DNA from: Lachnospiraceae bacterium UBA2864
GTDB lineage: Bacteria > Bacillota > Clostridia > Lachnospirales > Lachnospiraceae
Direction: 5' to 3'
Assembly (NCBI GenBank): GCA_002350525.1
Contig: DEFA01000021.1
Location: forward strand, 155,781-187,456
DNA length: 31,676 nucleotides
The position numbers and the translations under genes are program-made. Each line of letters starts with the position of its first letter. Within the stretch, counting starts at the first letter, position 1. The notes beneath the pieces were generated by a model. It was not told the DNA's origin. It searched no databases and saw nothing but the letters and a program-made list of their open reading frames with translations. This document shows, piece after piece, positions 8,419 to 17,721 of the stretch.

Positions 8419-10578
8419 TTGAGTAAATCACATCTTTCAAAAGTACCCTACATAGAGCAAATGCAGCAGACAGAATGCGGTTTGTGCTGTCTTGCCATGG
8501 TTCTGCAGTATTATAAAAGCCAGGAGACACTTGCTGAGATAAGGGAAGACTTGGATGTAGGAAGGGACGGACTTAAGCTGTCCCAGTTATATACATATGC
8601 TAAAAACAGAAAAATGTTTTCGAAGGTTTTTTCCTGCGGTATCAACGGACTGAAAGAGCTTCCGCTGCCGGCGATAATCTTCTGGAATAATCAGCATTTT
8701 GTAATACTGGAAAAGATTACCGAACATAAGATCACGGTAGTCGATCCCGCAACGGGAAGAGTCACCATGAATTACGATGACTTTGCGGAAGGATATTCGA
8801 ATGTCGTTATGGTCATTGTACCGACAGAAGAATTCGTTGCGAAAAAGGAGAAGAAGCATGTATGGAACAGCGTTCTTCGTGACGCTATCCTGAAGAGAAA
8901 ACTCTTCTATATAACAACGCTGATAACCTTTATAGCTTACGGATTACAGCTCTTACTGACTGTAGTTGTGCAGAATATATTTGATAATAAACTGGTAACG
9001 TCCAAAACCTCGGGACTTGAGCTTTATCTTGCGATCGTTCTGGGAGTAGGAGTCGTCTTTTCCGTAACGACATTTATCCGAAAACAGAGTCAGATACGAC
9101 TGCAGATGGAGATAGACAGACATCTTACCGAAAGTACATTTGATAAGATGATGAAGCTTCCTTATCAGTTCTTTGAGCGAAGGACTAACGGAGATCTGCT
9201 TTTCCGACTGAACTGTCTTCCTGTTATCCGAGATCTGTTATCTGATAACGTCATGAACGGTATAATTCAGTCCGGTTTCATCGTAGTCATACTGATCTAT
9301 ATGGCAGTTCACTCGATACTGCTTACGATCACCGCACTCGGAGTCTTCATGCTTAACGGTCTTTTCATCGTATTCATGAGAAAGAAGATCATAGAGGCAA
9401 ACCAGATACAGATCATAGAGAACACGAAACTTCAGTCGCTGCAGGTTGAGACGGTCCAGTCAATCTTTAATATCAAGACAGCCGGAATCGAGCAGCAGTT
9501 CTTCTCAAACTGGCTGAGCAAATACTGTAAAGGTATGAATGCTTATCAGGTAAAGAGCAAGATATTCAATGTCTATACGACGATACTTTCACTGTTTCAA
9601 ATCCTCGGACCGTTTCTTGTTCTGTGGGTCGGACTTACACTTACCGGTAAGGGAATCATGACTATAGGACAGACGATAGGATGTTATTCGCTTGCAAATA
9701 CATTTTTCGGATCTGCTGTAGCTCTCTTCCATATGTGGAATGACTTCGCAATAGCAACCTCTTATCTGGACAGAGTTAATGACATCATGCATGCAGAAGA
9801 GGAAAAGGATGCGGAGACACCGATAGATATTGATGAAGTAAGAAGCATAGAATTTAGGAATGTTTCAATGGGATATTCAAAAAGTACACCAAGTGTGCTT
9901 AAGTCTATCAACCTGAAGATCGAACCGGGAGAGAAAGTTGCCGTTGTAGGTAAGTCCGGATCGGGAAAGAGCAGTCTGATAAAGCTTATGCTCGGACTGT
10001 ACGAACCAAGTGAGGGAGATATCTTTGTAAACGGTATAAATCTGAAAAAGATAAGGAAGGTAAGCTTCCGCAGAAATATAAGTATAGTACCTCAGGATAT
10101 ATATCTGTTTAATAAGTCGATCCTCGAAAATATAAGAATGAACAATGAGGATATATCCGTAGAGGAAGTTAAGGAGGCTGCAAAAATTTCGCAGATCCAT
10201 AATGAGATTGAGAAGATGCCTATGAATTATTATACGGTCGTATCAAATATGGGAATGAACTTATCGGGTGGACAGAGACAGAGAATAGCTCTCGCAAGAG
10301 CCATAGTATCAAAGAATAAGTTTATGATCCTTGATGAAGCAACCAGTTCACTTGATAACATCAATGAACGCCGTGTATCGGATTATTTCTCAAGAAATGA
10401 ATGTACGCAGGTTGTAGTTGCACACCGTCTGTCAACTATTCAGGATGCAGACAGAATAATAGTAATGGATAAGGGTGAGATAGTAGAAGAAGGAACCCAT
10501 GACATGCTTATGAAGCAGAACGGAATCTACGCGGAGCTTTATCACAGCAAGGAGGAAGATAATGAAAAATATGCGTAA
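8419..10578 (+). CDS. lanT: Lantibiotic peptidase-transporter LanT (first copy)
   Basis: A 719-residue ABC transporter with an N-terminal C39 peptidase. It cuts leaders after a double-glycine-type site and exports the core peptide. Catalytic Cys20 lies in QQTECGLCC, His93 in NNQHFVIL and Asp109 in VVDPATG. Six spans fill roughly residues 160-440. The nucleotide-binding domain has Walker A GKSGSGKSS near 513, signature LSGGQRQRIAL near 615, Walker B MILDEATSSLD near 636 and a switch histidine in VVAHRLST. The start is a TTG at 8419, spaced 7 bases from AGGGGGG. An ATG at 8412 opens a frame of only four codons. It is a clear paralogue of the second transporter at 13520. Two such genes in one lantibiotic locus is unusual, since most two-peptide clusters have one. 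Confidence 0.92.
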   Translation: MSKSHLSKVPYIEQMQQTECGLCCLAMVLQYYKSQETLAEIREDLDVGRDGLKLSQLYTYAKNRKMFSKVFSCGINGLKELPLPAIIFWNNQHFVILEKITEHKITVVDPATGRVTMNYDDFAEGYSNVVMVIVPTEEFVAKKEKKHVWNSVLRDAILKRKLFYITTLITFIAYGLQLLLTVVVQNIFDNKLVTSKTSGLELYLAIVLGVGVVFSVTTFIRKQSQIRLQMEIDRHLTESTFDKMMKLPYQFFERRTNGDLLFRLNCLPVIRDLLSDNVMNGIIQSGFIVVILIYMAVHSILLTITALGVFMLNGLFIVFMRKKIIEANQIQIIENTKLQSLQVETVQSIFNIKTAGIEQQFFSNWLSKYCKGMNAYQVKSKIFNVYTTILSLFQILGPFLVLWVGLTLTGKGIMTIGQTIGCYSLANTFFGSAVALFHMWNDFAIATSYLDRVNDIMHAEEEKDAETPIDIDEVRSIEFRNVSMGYSKSTPSVLKSINLKIEPGEKVAVVGKSGSGKSSLIKLMLGLYEPSEGDIFVNGINLKKIRKVSFRRNISIVPQDIYLFNKSILENIRMNNEDISVEEVKEAAKISQIHNEIEKMPMNYYTVVSNMGMNLSGGQRQRIALARAIVSKNKFMILDEATSSLDNINERRVSDYFSRNECTQVVVAHRLSTIQDADRIIVMDKGEIVEEGTHDMLMKQNGIYAELYHSKEEDNEKYA

Positions 10579-10753
10579 TACTAAATTTGAGGATCTGGAT
10601 AAGATCGAAGGTATCCGTGAGATGTCATATGAGGAAGTAGATAAGATAGCAGCTACAGGTTACTATACATCAAAGCTTGTATTTGATACGGAGGCGGATG
10701 TTAAGCTTAAGGAGACTAAATCGTTACTGAAAATGTTTCGTCTTATATTCTAG
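10562..10753 (+). CDS. Cysteine-free peptide with lanthipeptide-like leader
   Basis: A 63-residue peptide beginning inside the end of lanT1 (17-bp overlap), with AAGGAGG six bases before the ATG, so it is very likely translated. Residues 21-36 read MSYEEVDKIAATGYYT. This parallels the alpha precursor's LTEQDMEALAGAGWYA around its processing site: acidic/hydrophobic helix, then Ala-x-x-Gly, then two aromatic residues. The rest (KLVFDTEADVKLKETKSLL and a basic hydrophobic end) has Ser and Thr but no Cys, so it cannot form lanthionine rings by itself. It lies 10 bp before lanM1. Possibilities are a decayed third precursor, a peptide that is only dehydrated, or a decoy or chaperone that binds LanM or LanT. 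I cannot assign a function. Confidence 0.6.
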   Translation: MKNMRNTKFEDLDKIEGIREMSYEEVDKIAATGYYTSKLVFDTEADVKLKETKSLLKMFRLIF

Positions 10754-10763
10754 GTAAAAAACT

Positions 10764-13523
10764 ATGACAGAGGAATTAGAAAACAAAATAAGATTGACAT
10801 GGAGTTTGGGCTACGAGGGTGTTTTTGATGAAATCTGTGATCCTTTTCTTACGGAACTGGAAGACGGGCTTGAAGCTGTGAGTATAAGTACCGGGATGCC
10901 CTTGTCGGAGGAGGTTATAAGAAGCATTCTGTTCTACGCAAAGAGCAGTCTTATACAATACTCTTCAAGAACCATGATATATGAAATGAATCTGGTACAG
11001 GAGGAGTATGAAGAATTCTGTGACAGATTAAGAGATAATCCGGAGGAAGTGCTCGAGTGTTACCCGGTTCTGAGAGATAAGATGAACCTTAAGATTAAAT
11101 GCACGGCCGATTATGTTTATGAACTTCTGAGCAGGACCGTAACACATAGGGAAGAGATACGAAATACGTTCGGAATAGATATAGATAAACTTTCGAGGAT
11201 CGGTTTTGGACAGGGTGATACGCATAATCACGGAAGAGCGGTTTCGATCCTTACATTTGAAGAGGATAAAAAGCTTGTATATAAGCCGAGAAATATGCAG
11301 CCTGAGATTGCATTTTCATATATCTCAGACTGGCTTAACGACAGAACTAAAGATAACAAGCTCATTAATCCGGAAGTCGTTTCGGGAGAAGATTACGGTT
11401 TCCAGGAATTCATAGAATACAGTGAATGCTTTTCCGAAGATGAAGTAAAAAACTATTATCGTCGTGTCGGAAAGGCAATGGCGATTTTTCATCTGTTTGA
11501 TACGTCGGATATTCACGGTGAGAATATCATTCCGGTCGGAGAGTATCCGGTATTTACGGATCTGGAGACTCTGATAACGGTAAGGAAGGTAAAGGAGAAT
11601 TCGGACAGTCTCAGTTCAAAAATGGGAGAAGTGCTGGAGCATTCCGTGTTTACTACAAATCTTCTGCCGTCTGTATTTAAGAATACCGTACTGGATATAG
11701 ATATAAGCGGTCTCGGAGCATCAAAGGGACAGAAATCGGATAAGCTTAAATGCTTAAAGCTGGTTGATAAAGGAACGACAAAGATTCATTTTGATGAAGT
11801 GTTCTTTGAAACCGAGGAACTCGGTAATGTGGTCAAACTGAACGGAGAAGAGATCAGTTATATCGACTATGCGGACGAAATAGAGGAAGGTTTTAAAGAG
11901 GCATATAACGTTTTTCTTGCCGAGAAGGAAGACCTTAAAAAGATCATAGACAGAGTCCTCCGAAAGGGCAGATTCAGACAGGTGCTGAGAGGAACCTTCG
12001 TATATGAAAGATTCCTGACGGCTGCACTTCATCCGGATTATACAGCATCGGAAGAAAAGACTGAAAAGCTTTTTGAAATGGTAAATAAAGAAAAGTCGGC
12101 TAAGGGAAGTTCGGAAGTAAGACAGATGAGGGAACACGATGTTCCGTACTTCGCGGCCCTGTTTAATGACAGGAATCTTTATGACGGGGACGGACTTGTA
12201 GAGAAAGATTTCTTTAATGAAACGGCTGCCGAAAAAGTAGAAAGAAATATATCGGAACTCAGTATAACGGACAGGAACAGACAGCTTGGATTTATAAGAA
12301 ATTCCATAATGATAGCATCAAAAAATATAACCGACACTGATATTCCGGTTAGAGAAAAGATACTGAAAAACTGTTCGGACAGAATCGATGTATCCGATAT
12401 CGTCGAAAGATTAAGGGATTTTGCGATATGGAACAGTCGGAAGGATGCATGTTCTTTTCTTGATGTAACGATAGCCGGGGAGCGTCCTGTGATCGGAAGC
12501 ATATCCTATACCTTATATGACGGAATGGGCCTCATCCTTTTCCTTTATGCATATGCGGTATATACGGGGCAGCAGGAAGATATGGACTTTGCGGAGGCTG
12601 CGCTTTCCGGTATGGAGGAGATAGCTCCTATGGAGAAGGCAGTGCTTTCGACGGGAGTATTCAGCGGTTTCGGCGGATATATTTATCTTTATTACAATCT
12701 GTATAGACTTGTAGGGGATAAAAAATACTATGAAAGATATGAGTGTGCATTGGAGCGGCTCCTGGCATATGACCAAAGGGAAGAAAAAATATTTGACGTC
12801 ATAGGCGGAGTAAGCGGAGCGATAATAGTCTGTGCAAATATCTATAAATATGAGAAGGATGAGAATTTAAAAGATCTCATAATAAGGTACAGTGATTTTC
12901 TGTGTGAAAAGACTGGCGGGGACAGTGTCTTCCTTACGGGATTCTCCCATGGTTATGCGGGATTCGGGTATGCGCTTCGAAAGGCTTACGAAGTAACGGA
13001 AGATATCAGATATAAAGATCAGGCGGAGCTTCTTGAAGAGAGGGAAGACAGCTTCTTCTCCGAGGAGCAGAGTAACTGGAAGGACCTGAGAGATAACAGG
13101 GGTAACTGCGGATGCTTCTGGTGTCACGGATCTCCGGGAATACTTATGGGAAGAAGTTATTACATGAGTAAGCAGGACTATTACGAAAAATATAAACCAG
13201 CATTCCAGAAGATGACAGAGAATACCTCCGAGACCTTCTGGGATAGAATGGGTGACAGCCTGTGCCACGGAAGAGTCGGTAATCTTGAAGTCATGAATAT
13301 AATAGCAGAAAATATGGAAGATGAAATACTCAGTCAGGAAGTTCGGAACCTGATGATCAGAGAGAGCAAAAAAATCAGAAAGGATGGAATAGAGTACGGT
13401 TATCCGAAGTTAAAAGGCCTTATGTCTTACATGACAGGTTTATCCGGTATAGGATACGGCCTGCTCAGGATGAAGGCAGAGAAACTTCCTTCGGTACTCG
13501 GTCTGGAGGTGACAGAGATATGA
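10764..13523 (+). CDS. lanM: Class II lanthipeptide synthetase LanM (first copy, 919 residues)
   Basis: A bifunctional enzyme that phosphorylates and eliminates Ser/Thr of a precursor and then cyclises Cys onto the resulting dehydro residues. The N-terminal kinase-like dehydratase (DUF4135) shows GDTHNHGRAV near 151, VYKPRN near 172, DIHGEN at 249-254 and FTDLETL near 265. The LanC-like C-terminal domain has the zinc ligands Cys787 (FWCHG) and Cys834-His835 (SLCHGRVGN), plus a FSHGYAGFGYAL segment. It is the shorter of the two synthetases. Its stop overlaps the start of lanT2 (ATGA). Which precursor it modifies cannot be told from sequence. In two-peptide systems one LanM normally serves each peptide. 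ATA isoleucine codons are common. Confidence 0.95.
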   Translation: MTEELENKIRLTWSLGYEGVFDEICDPFLTELEDGLEAVSISTGMPLSEEVIRSILFYAKSSLIQYSSRTMIYEMNLVQEEYEEFCDRLRDNPEEVLECYPVLRDKMNLKIKCTADYVYELLSRTVTHREEIRNTFGIDIDKLSRIGFGQGDTHNHGRAVSILTFEEDKKLVYKPRNMQPEIAFSYISDWLNDRTKDNKLINPEVVSGEDYGFQEFIEYSECFSEDEVKNYYRRVGKAMAIFHLFDTSDIHGENIIPVGEYPVFTDLETLITVRKVKENSDSLSSKMGEVLEHSVFTTNLLPSVFKNTVLDIDISGLGASKGQKSDKLKCLKLVDKGTTKIHFDEVFFETEELGNVVKLNGEEISYIDYADEIEEGFKEAYNVFLAEKEDLKKIIDRVLRKGRFRQVLRGTFVYERFLTAALHPDYTASEEKTEKLFEMVNKEKSAKGSSEVRQMREHDVPYFAALFNDRNLYDGDGLVEKDFFNETAAEKVERNISELSITDRNRQLGFIRNSIMIASKNITDTDIPVREKILKNCSDRIDVSDIVERLRDFAIWNSRKDACSFLDVTIAGERPVIGSISYTLYDGMGLILFLYAYAVYTGQQEDMDFAEAALSGMEEIAPMEKAVLSTGVFSGFGGYIYLYYNLYRLVGDKKYYERYECALERLLAYDQREEKIFDVIGGVSGAIIVCANIYKYEKDENLKDLIIRYSDFLCEKTGGDSVFLTGFSHGYAGFGYALRKAYEVTEDIRYKDQAELLEEREDSFFSEEQSNWKDLRDNRGNCGCFWCHGSPGILMGRSYYMSKQDYYEKYKPAFQKMTENTSETFWDRMGDSLCHGRVGNLEVMNIIAENMEDEILSQEVRNLMIRESKKIRKDGIEYGYPKLKGLMSYMTGLSGIGYGLLRMKAEKLPSVLGLEVTEI

Positions 13524-15643
13524 TAATGCATAAGAGGTCAGTACCTTATGTGGAGCAGATGCAGCAGACAGAATGTGGTCTGTGCTGCGCGACAATGCTG
13601 CTCAGATATTACGGCAGTCAGGAAAAGATCACCAGGATCCGTGAGTCGTTGGAAGCCGGAAGAGACGGACTTAAGCTGTCTTATATAGCTGATTATCTTA
13701 AAAAGCGGGGAATGGAAACAAGAATATATAAGGCGGGAATGGAGGCACTGGGTAAGATTCCTCTGCCGGCCGTGATATTCTGGAACAACGAGCATTTTGT
13801 GGTTCTGGAGAAAATAAAGGGTGACTGTTATTACATTGTTGATCCTGCATTCGGTAAGAGAAAAGTAGACCGGGAGACCATGGAGGAAAGCTATACGGAT
13901 GTAGTCATGGCGGTTCAGCCGACGGAAACCTTCAGGCCTATAAGGGAGAAGTCTCATAACTGGGGTGTAGTGCTGGAGCATATGAAGAAAAACAGGAAAG
14001 TTATTGCTCTCATCGTGGCAATGTCCTTTATAGTTTATGCGCTTCAGATGAGTGTTCCTATAATGATACAGAAGATTGTCGATGCAGAGGCTTTGAAGAA
14101 CCAGGGGCTTTCGGTACTCGGTCTTATGCTCCTTCTGGGAATTATAAACTTTCTCAGGGGAAGAAGGATGATCTGTCTGCAGATAGATACGGATTTTAAT
14201 CTGTCAAAGAACGTATTCTCAAAACTTCTCAGACTGCCTTATAAATATTTCGAAGGAAGAGCGCCCGGAGATATACTCTTCAGAATGAGCAGTATTACAA
14301 ATATCAGAGATCTTCTGTCGGAGCAGATCGTACAGACCGTAATGCAGGCCGGAATGCTTGTCTTTATAGTGGCTTATATGTTTATGAAGTCAACGATCAT
14401 TACGGCGGTTGCGGCAGCTGTCTTTGTTTTAACGGGAGTATTTATATTTTCCATGAAGACAAAGATATCTGAAGTAAATCAGGATGATATGATGAAGAAT
14501 ACCATGCTTCAGACAGTGCAGGTAGAAACCATTTATTCAATGTTTGCCATCAAGACTTCCGGAATGGAAGAAGAGACAAAGAAAAACTGGAAGAAAGCAT
14601 ATGACAGATGTCTTGATTCATATAAGAGAAAGAACAGAGTTATAAATGTATATACGTCCGTTCTTGCATTTGTCCAGAATATAGCACCGATTTTTCTGCT
14701 TGGAATAGGTATATATGCTACAATGAAAGGCAGGATGACTCTCGGAGAAAGTATGGCTGTTTACTCACTTGCAGGCAGTTTCTTCTCTACGGGAATAGCC
14801 CTTTACAACTTCTGGAACGATTTTGTAGTTGCAGGTGCATATATGGAGAGACTGCATGATATCATAGATTCGGAAGATGAAAAAATTCCGGATAAGCCGA
14901 TTGCGATAAATGTATCGGGAAATGTCGATATGGATCACGTGAGCTTCTCTTATACGAAGACAGCAAATCCGGTTCTTTCCGATATCAGCCTTCATGTGAA
15001 TAAGGGTGAGAAGGTTGCGATAGTCGGGGCTTCGGGTTCGGGTAAGAGTACACTTGCAAAACTTATTCTGGGATTATATGATCCGACTTGTGGTGATATA
15101 CTGTATGATGGAGTAAGTATAAGCCGTATAAATAAAAGCGAACTCAGAAAGCAGATCGGAGTTGTTCCTCAGGATATGACACTTTTCAATGAAAGCATAT
15201 TCGATAATATCAGGATGAACAGGGAAGAACTTGGGCTTGATGAGGTTAAGGAAGCTGCGGAGATTGCTCAGATACGCGGCGAGATAGAACAGATGCCTAT
15301 GAAGTATTATACTATGATATCCGATATGGGTATGAATCTGTCAGGAGGACAGCGTCAGAGAATAGCGCTTGCAAGAGCTATTGTCCATAAGAACGATCTC
15401 ATAGTTCTTGATGAAGCAACCAGTGCACTGGACTATGAAAATGAGAGAAAGATCAGTAATTATCTGGGAGATAAGGATTGTACCAGAATAGTTATAGCGC
15501 ATCGTCTGTCGACCATCATAGATGCCGATAAGATAGTTGTTCTGGATAAGGGCAAGATCAAGGAAATCGGAAAACATGATGAACTTATAGAACGTGACGG
15601 TACGTATGCGAAGTTATATTATGCGGATAAAAAAAGTGCTTAA
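13520..15643 (+). CDS. lanT: Lantibiotic peptidase-transporter LanT (second copy)
   Basis: A 707-residue C39-peptidase ABC exporter with the same architecture as the copy at 8419. Cys19 lies in QQTECGLCC, His92 in NNEHFVVL and Asp108 in YIVDPAFG. Six spans follow, then Walker A GASGSGKST near 503, LSGGQRQRIAL near 607 and VLDEATSALD. The peptidase domains of the two copies are closely alike (both have VPY, EQMQQTECGLCC, GRDGLKLS and LPLPA-IFWNN), suggesting duplication followed by divergence. The start overlaps the end of lanM1 (ATGA), with GGAGG 10 bases upstream. All catalytic residues are intact in both copies, so both are probably active, perhaps each preferring one of the two different leaders (GA- and GG-type sites). 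Confidence 0.93.
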   Translation: MIMHKRSVPYVEQMQQTECGLCCATMLLRYYGSQEKITRIRESLEAGRDGLKLSYIADYLKKRGMETRIYKAGMEALGKIPLPAVIFWNNEHFVVLEKIKGDCYYIVDPAFGKRKVDRETMEESYTDVVMAVQPTETFRPIREKSHNWGVVLEHMKKNRKVIALIVAMSFIVYALQMSVPIMIQKIVDAEALKNQGLSVLGLMLLLGIINFLRGRRMICLQIDTDFNLSKNVFSKLLRLPYKYFEGRAPGDILFRMSSITNIRDLLSEQIVQTVMQAGMLVFIVAYMFMKSTIITAVAAAVFVLTGVFIFSMKTKISEVNQDDMMKNTMLQTVQVETIYSMFAIKTSGMEEETKKNWKKAYDRCLDSYKRKNRVINVYTSVLAFVQNIAPIFLLGIGIYATMKGRMTLGESMAVYSLAGSFFSTGIALYNFWNDFVVAGAYMERLHDIIDSEDEKIPDKPIAINVSGNVDMDHVSFSYTKTANPVLSDISLHVNKGEKVAIVGASGSGKSTLAKLILGLYDPTCGDILYDGVSISRINKSELRKQIGVVPQDMTLFNESIFDNIRMNREELGLDEVKEAAEIAQIRGEIEQMPMKYYTMISDMGMNLSGGQRQRIALARAIVHKNDLIVLDEATSALDYENERKISNYLGDKDCTRIVIAHRLSTIIDADKIVVLDKGKIKEIGKHDELIERDGTYAKLYYADKKSA

Positions 15644-15661
15644 AGAAGGGACAACAGGTAT

Positions 15662-16219
15662 ATGCTGAAGAAAATATCACATAAGATAGTGCAGAAGATG
15701 AATGATGTATTTCCGAGGTCGGAAGAAGATAAGCAGAAGATGGAATATTTTCTGGAGATCATTCTCGATCAGACTCTGATAATGATCGTTGTACTTATTA
15801 TATGTGCATGTGTCGGGTACCACAGAGAAGCTATAGTATGCTTTTTGGGATGTATGGTATATCGCTTTTTTGCGGGAGGAATACATTTTAAGAAAAGAAC
15901 AGAGTGCATTCTGGCAACGAGTCTGGTTGCTGTCGTGGGAGGATTTTTGATATTTAAGATATCTATACCTTTTATATTATGCCTGATACTGCTTCTTACG
16001 GATTTCTTAATATCTCTTTATTTTGCACCTCAGGTGACAAAGGATAATCCTATTACCGAAAAGTACAGAAAGATCAGGAAGATAGAGACTGTGATACTTG
16101 TAGGTATATATCTGCTGGTACTGTTCCTGGCAAAAGGAATATGGGGACAGGGGCTCACTGTGGGAGCAACGCTCGGAGCAATTTCCATATTGCCGGGACT
16201 AATGAGAACAACGGAGTAA
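15662..16219 (+). CDS. agrB: AgrB-type autoinducer peptide processing protease
   Basis: A 185-residue integral membrane cysteine protease of the accessory gene regulator family. It cuts the C-terminal part of the AgrD precursor and forms the thiolactone. The family signature RFFAGGIHFKKRTEC supplies the catalytic His75 and Cys82, flanked by about five or six hydrophobic spans. It is the last gene of the lan operon that starts at 7681, 18 bp after lanT2 with a weak AAGGG site, and is followed by a strong terminator. Being in that operon puts signal maturation under the same promoter as lantibiotic maturation, a positive-feedback layout. The substrate is very likely the peptide encoded at 17829. 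Confidence 0.9.
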   Translation: MLKKISHKIVQKMNDVFPRSEEDKQKMEYFLEIILDQTLIMIVVLIICACVGYHREAIVCFLGCMVYRFFAGGIHFKKRTECILATSLVAVVGGFLIFKISIPFILCLILLLTDFLISLYFAPQVTKDNPITEKYRKIRKIETVILVGIYLLVLFLAKGIWGQGLTVGATLGAISILPGLMRTTE

Positions 16220-16223
16220 AAGT

Positions 16224-16266
16224 AAACTCCTGATGGATGTGATCGAATCGCCATCAGGAGTTTTTT
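16224..16266. terminator. Terminator between agrB and agrC (convergent)
   Basis: A perfect 13-bp stem (AAACTCCTGATGG, 16224..16236, with its complement at 16251..16263) is followed by a T-run on the plus strand. On the minus strand the downstream side is also T-rich, so it may serve agrC too. Confidence 0.9.
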
Positions 16267-16305
16267 AAATTCTTATATGTTATTGGTTACTGTGAATAGT
16301 AACTG

Positions 16306-17619
16306 TTATTGTGATATTCTGAGCTGCTGTGTGAAGATGCAGCCATCTATCGAAGTATCATGGAATATATTATCATATTTCTTAAGTATTTCGGAAACAT
16401 TGGCAAGACCTATACCGTGGCCTTCACCTTTTGTGGTAATATTTTTCTTCTGCATCTGGGATATTGAAAGTCCCTTATCAACAAAGTTGTTCGATATTAT
16501 TATAACAATATCGCCGTCTATATTTCCGATATTTACATTTATAACGGGACTGTCTGTTTCCATGGATGCTTCAATAGCATTATCCATATATATTCCGAGG
16601 ATTCTTGTAAGATCGACCGTATCGATATTAACCGAAGTGATCTCATCGGGAATATCTACAACGGTATTTATATTCTGATTCATAGCGAGAAGAACCTTAG
16701 TATAAAGTATACTTTTGATCTCAATAATCTTCAGATTCTGAAGCCTGTTTATGGTGTCATTATTCTGAGTCAGGTTCTTCTGCATCGGGATTATATTTCC
16801 GTGAAAATATGCTTTTAATTCTTCGTATTTGTTTTCATCCAGATATGCGGTCATCGAGGCCATTATATTCACATAATCATGTTTAAATGAACGAAGATTA
16901 TTATACATGACTTCAAGGTTTTCCGTATATTTATTCAGGTTTTCAAGATATTCAACTTTCTTCTGTGTTTCGAAATTGTTTTTGACGGTCTTGAGAAGAA
17001 CAAATATCATTCCGAGAGTCAGGAGTGAGAACAATATGATAAATGAAAGCAATACTATAAAATCTTTATAAGAAATATTTTTTGTGTCAAGTAATGAACA
17101 TACTATATATATCAAAGTGGCGCATACCGTAAGTGTAATGGTAGCAATGATGATAAGTCTGGGATTTAACCTGTCAAAGAAAAGAAGAAGTCTGTTATAG
17201 AAAAGCTTTCTTAATATAAGAAGTATGGGTATGCTTATAAGAAATATTAAAGCAAAACAAAGTAATAAATAGGAGACATGTCTGTTTAATTCATCAATGC
17301 TACGTCCGGTTATATGAACGATCGGAATGCTTACGACATAAGAGAGGAAGCAGTTCAGTATGTATAAAAAGGGGTAGAGAAATATCGTAAAAACTTTGGA
17401 GGAAGCTTTTACAAGTATAAGTGAATTAACTAATAAAAGAACGAAAAGTAAGGCAGGAATATTAAAAATGACCATTGAAAACATAAGAGCGAAAAATGAA
17501 AAAAACATGATGACATAGGTCTTTTTTGAGATAAGTTTTCTGACAAGAATATAAATATCAGAAACATGAATGAGCGTTGTACCCAAAGAGGAAATAGTCA
17601 TTAAATATATTATGTTCAT
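16306..17619 (-). CDS. agrC: AgrC-type sensor histidine kinase
   Basis: A 437-residue receptor kinase for a cyclic autoinducer peptide. About six N-terminal hydrophobic spans (roughly residues 1-200) are followed by a coiled linker, a phospho-acceptor motif SFKHDY with His near 247, and a GHKL ATPase domain with an N-box (YMDNAIEAS) and G-box (TKGEGHGIGLANV). This is the HPK10/AgrC arrangement. The ATG at 17619 follows AAAGGAG, and longer in-frame starts upstream run through the promoter. It is transcribed divergently from agrD and convergently to agrB. Its partner regulator is probably the LytTR protein at 22088. Separation of receptor and regulator genes onto different strands is unusual for agr. 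Confidence 0.9.
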   Translation of the reverse strand: MNIIYLMTISSLGTTLIHVSDIYILVRKLISKKTYVIMFFSFFALMFSMVIFNIPALLFVLLLVNSLILVKASSKVFTIFLYPFLYILNCFLSYVVSIPIVHITGRSIDELNRHVSYLLLCFALIFLISIPILLILRKLFYNRLLLFFDRLNPRLIIIATITLTVCATLIYIVCSLLDTKNISYKDFIVLLSFIILFSLLTLGMIFVLLKTVKNNFETQKKVEYLENLNKYTENLEVMYNNLRSFKHDYVNIMASMTAYLDENKYEELKAYFHGNIIPMQKNLTQNNDTINRLQNLKIIEIKSILYTKVLLAMNQNINTVVDIPDEITSVNIDTVDLTRILGIYMDNAIEASMETDSPVINVNIGNIDGDIVIIISNNFVDKGLSISQMQKKNITTKGEGHGIGLANVSEILKKYDNIFHDTSIDGCIFTQQLRISQ

Positions 17620-17661
17620 GCCAGCTCCTTTATGCAAAAACCGTAGATGAAAGACGAAACA

Positions 17662-17690
17662 ATTATATTTTATTATGACTAAAAATACAA
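17662..17690 (-). promoter_or_regulatory. Promoter of agrC
   Basis: On the minus strand TTGTAT (17690..17685) and TATAAT (17667..17662) are separated by 17 bp, about 43 bases before the agrC start. A reasonable -35 and no 21-bp repeats in this orientation suggest fairly constant expression, though the agrD operator lies only about 30 bp upstream. Confidence 0.65.
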
Positions 17691-17721
17691 GGGAGAGGAT
17701 ACTCAATAAATGAAATAATGT

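Noticed and set aside
13520..15643. Possibility that the second LanT is a degenerate duplicate.
   Set aside because: All peptidase and ATPase motifs are intact and the frame is uninterrupted.
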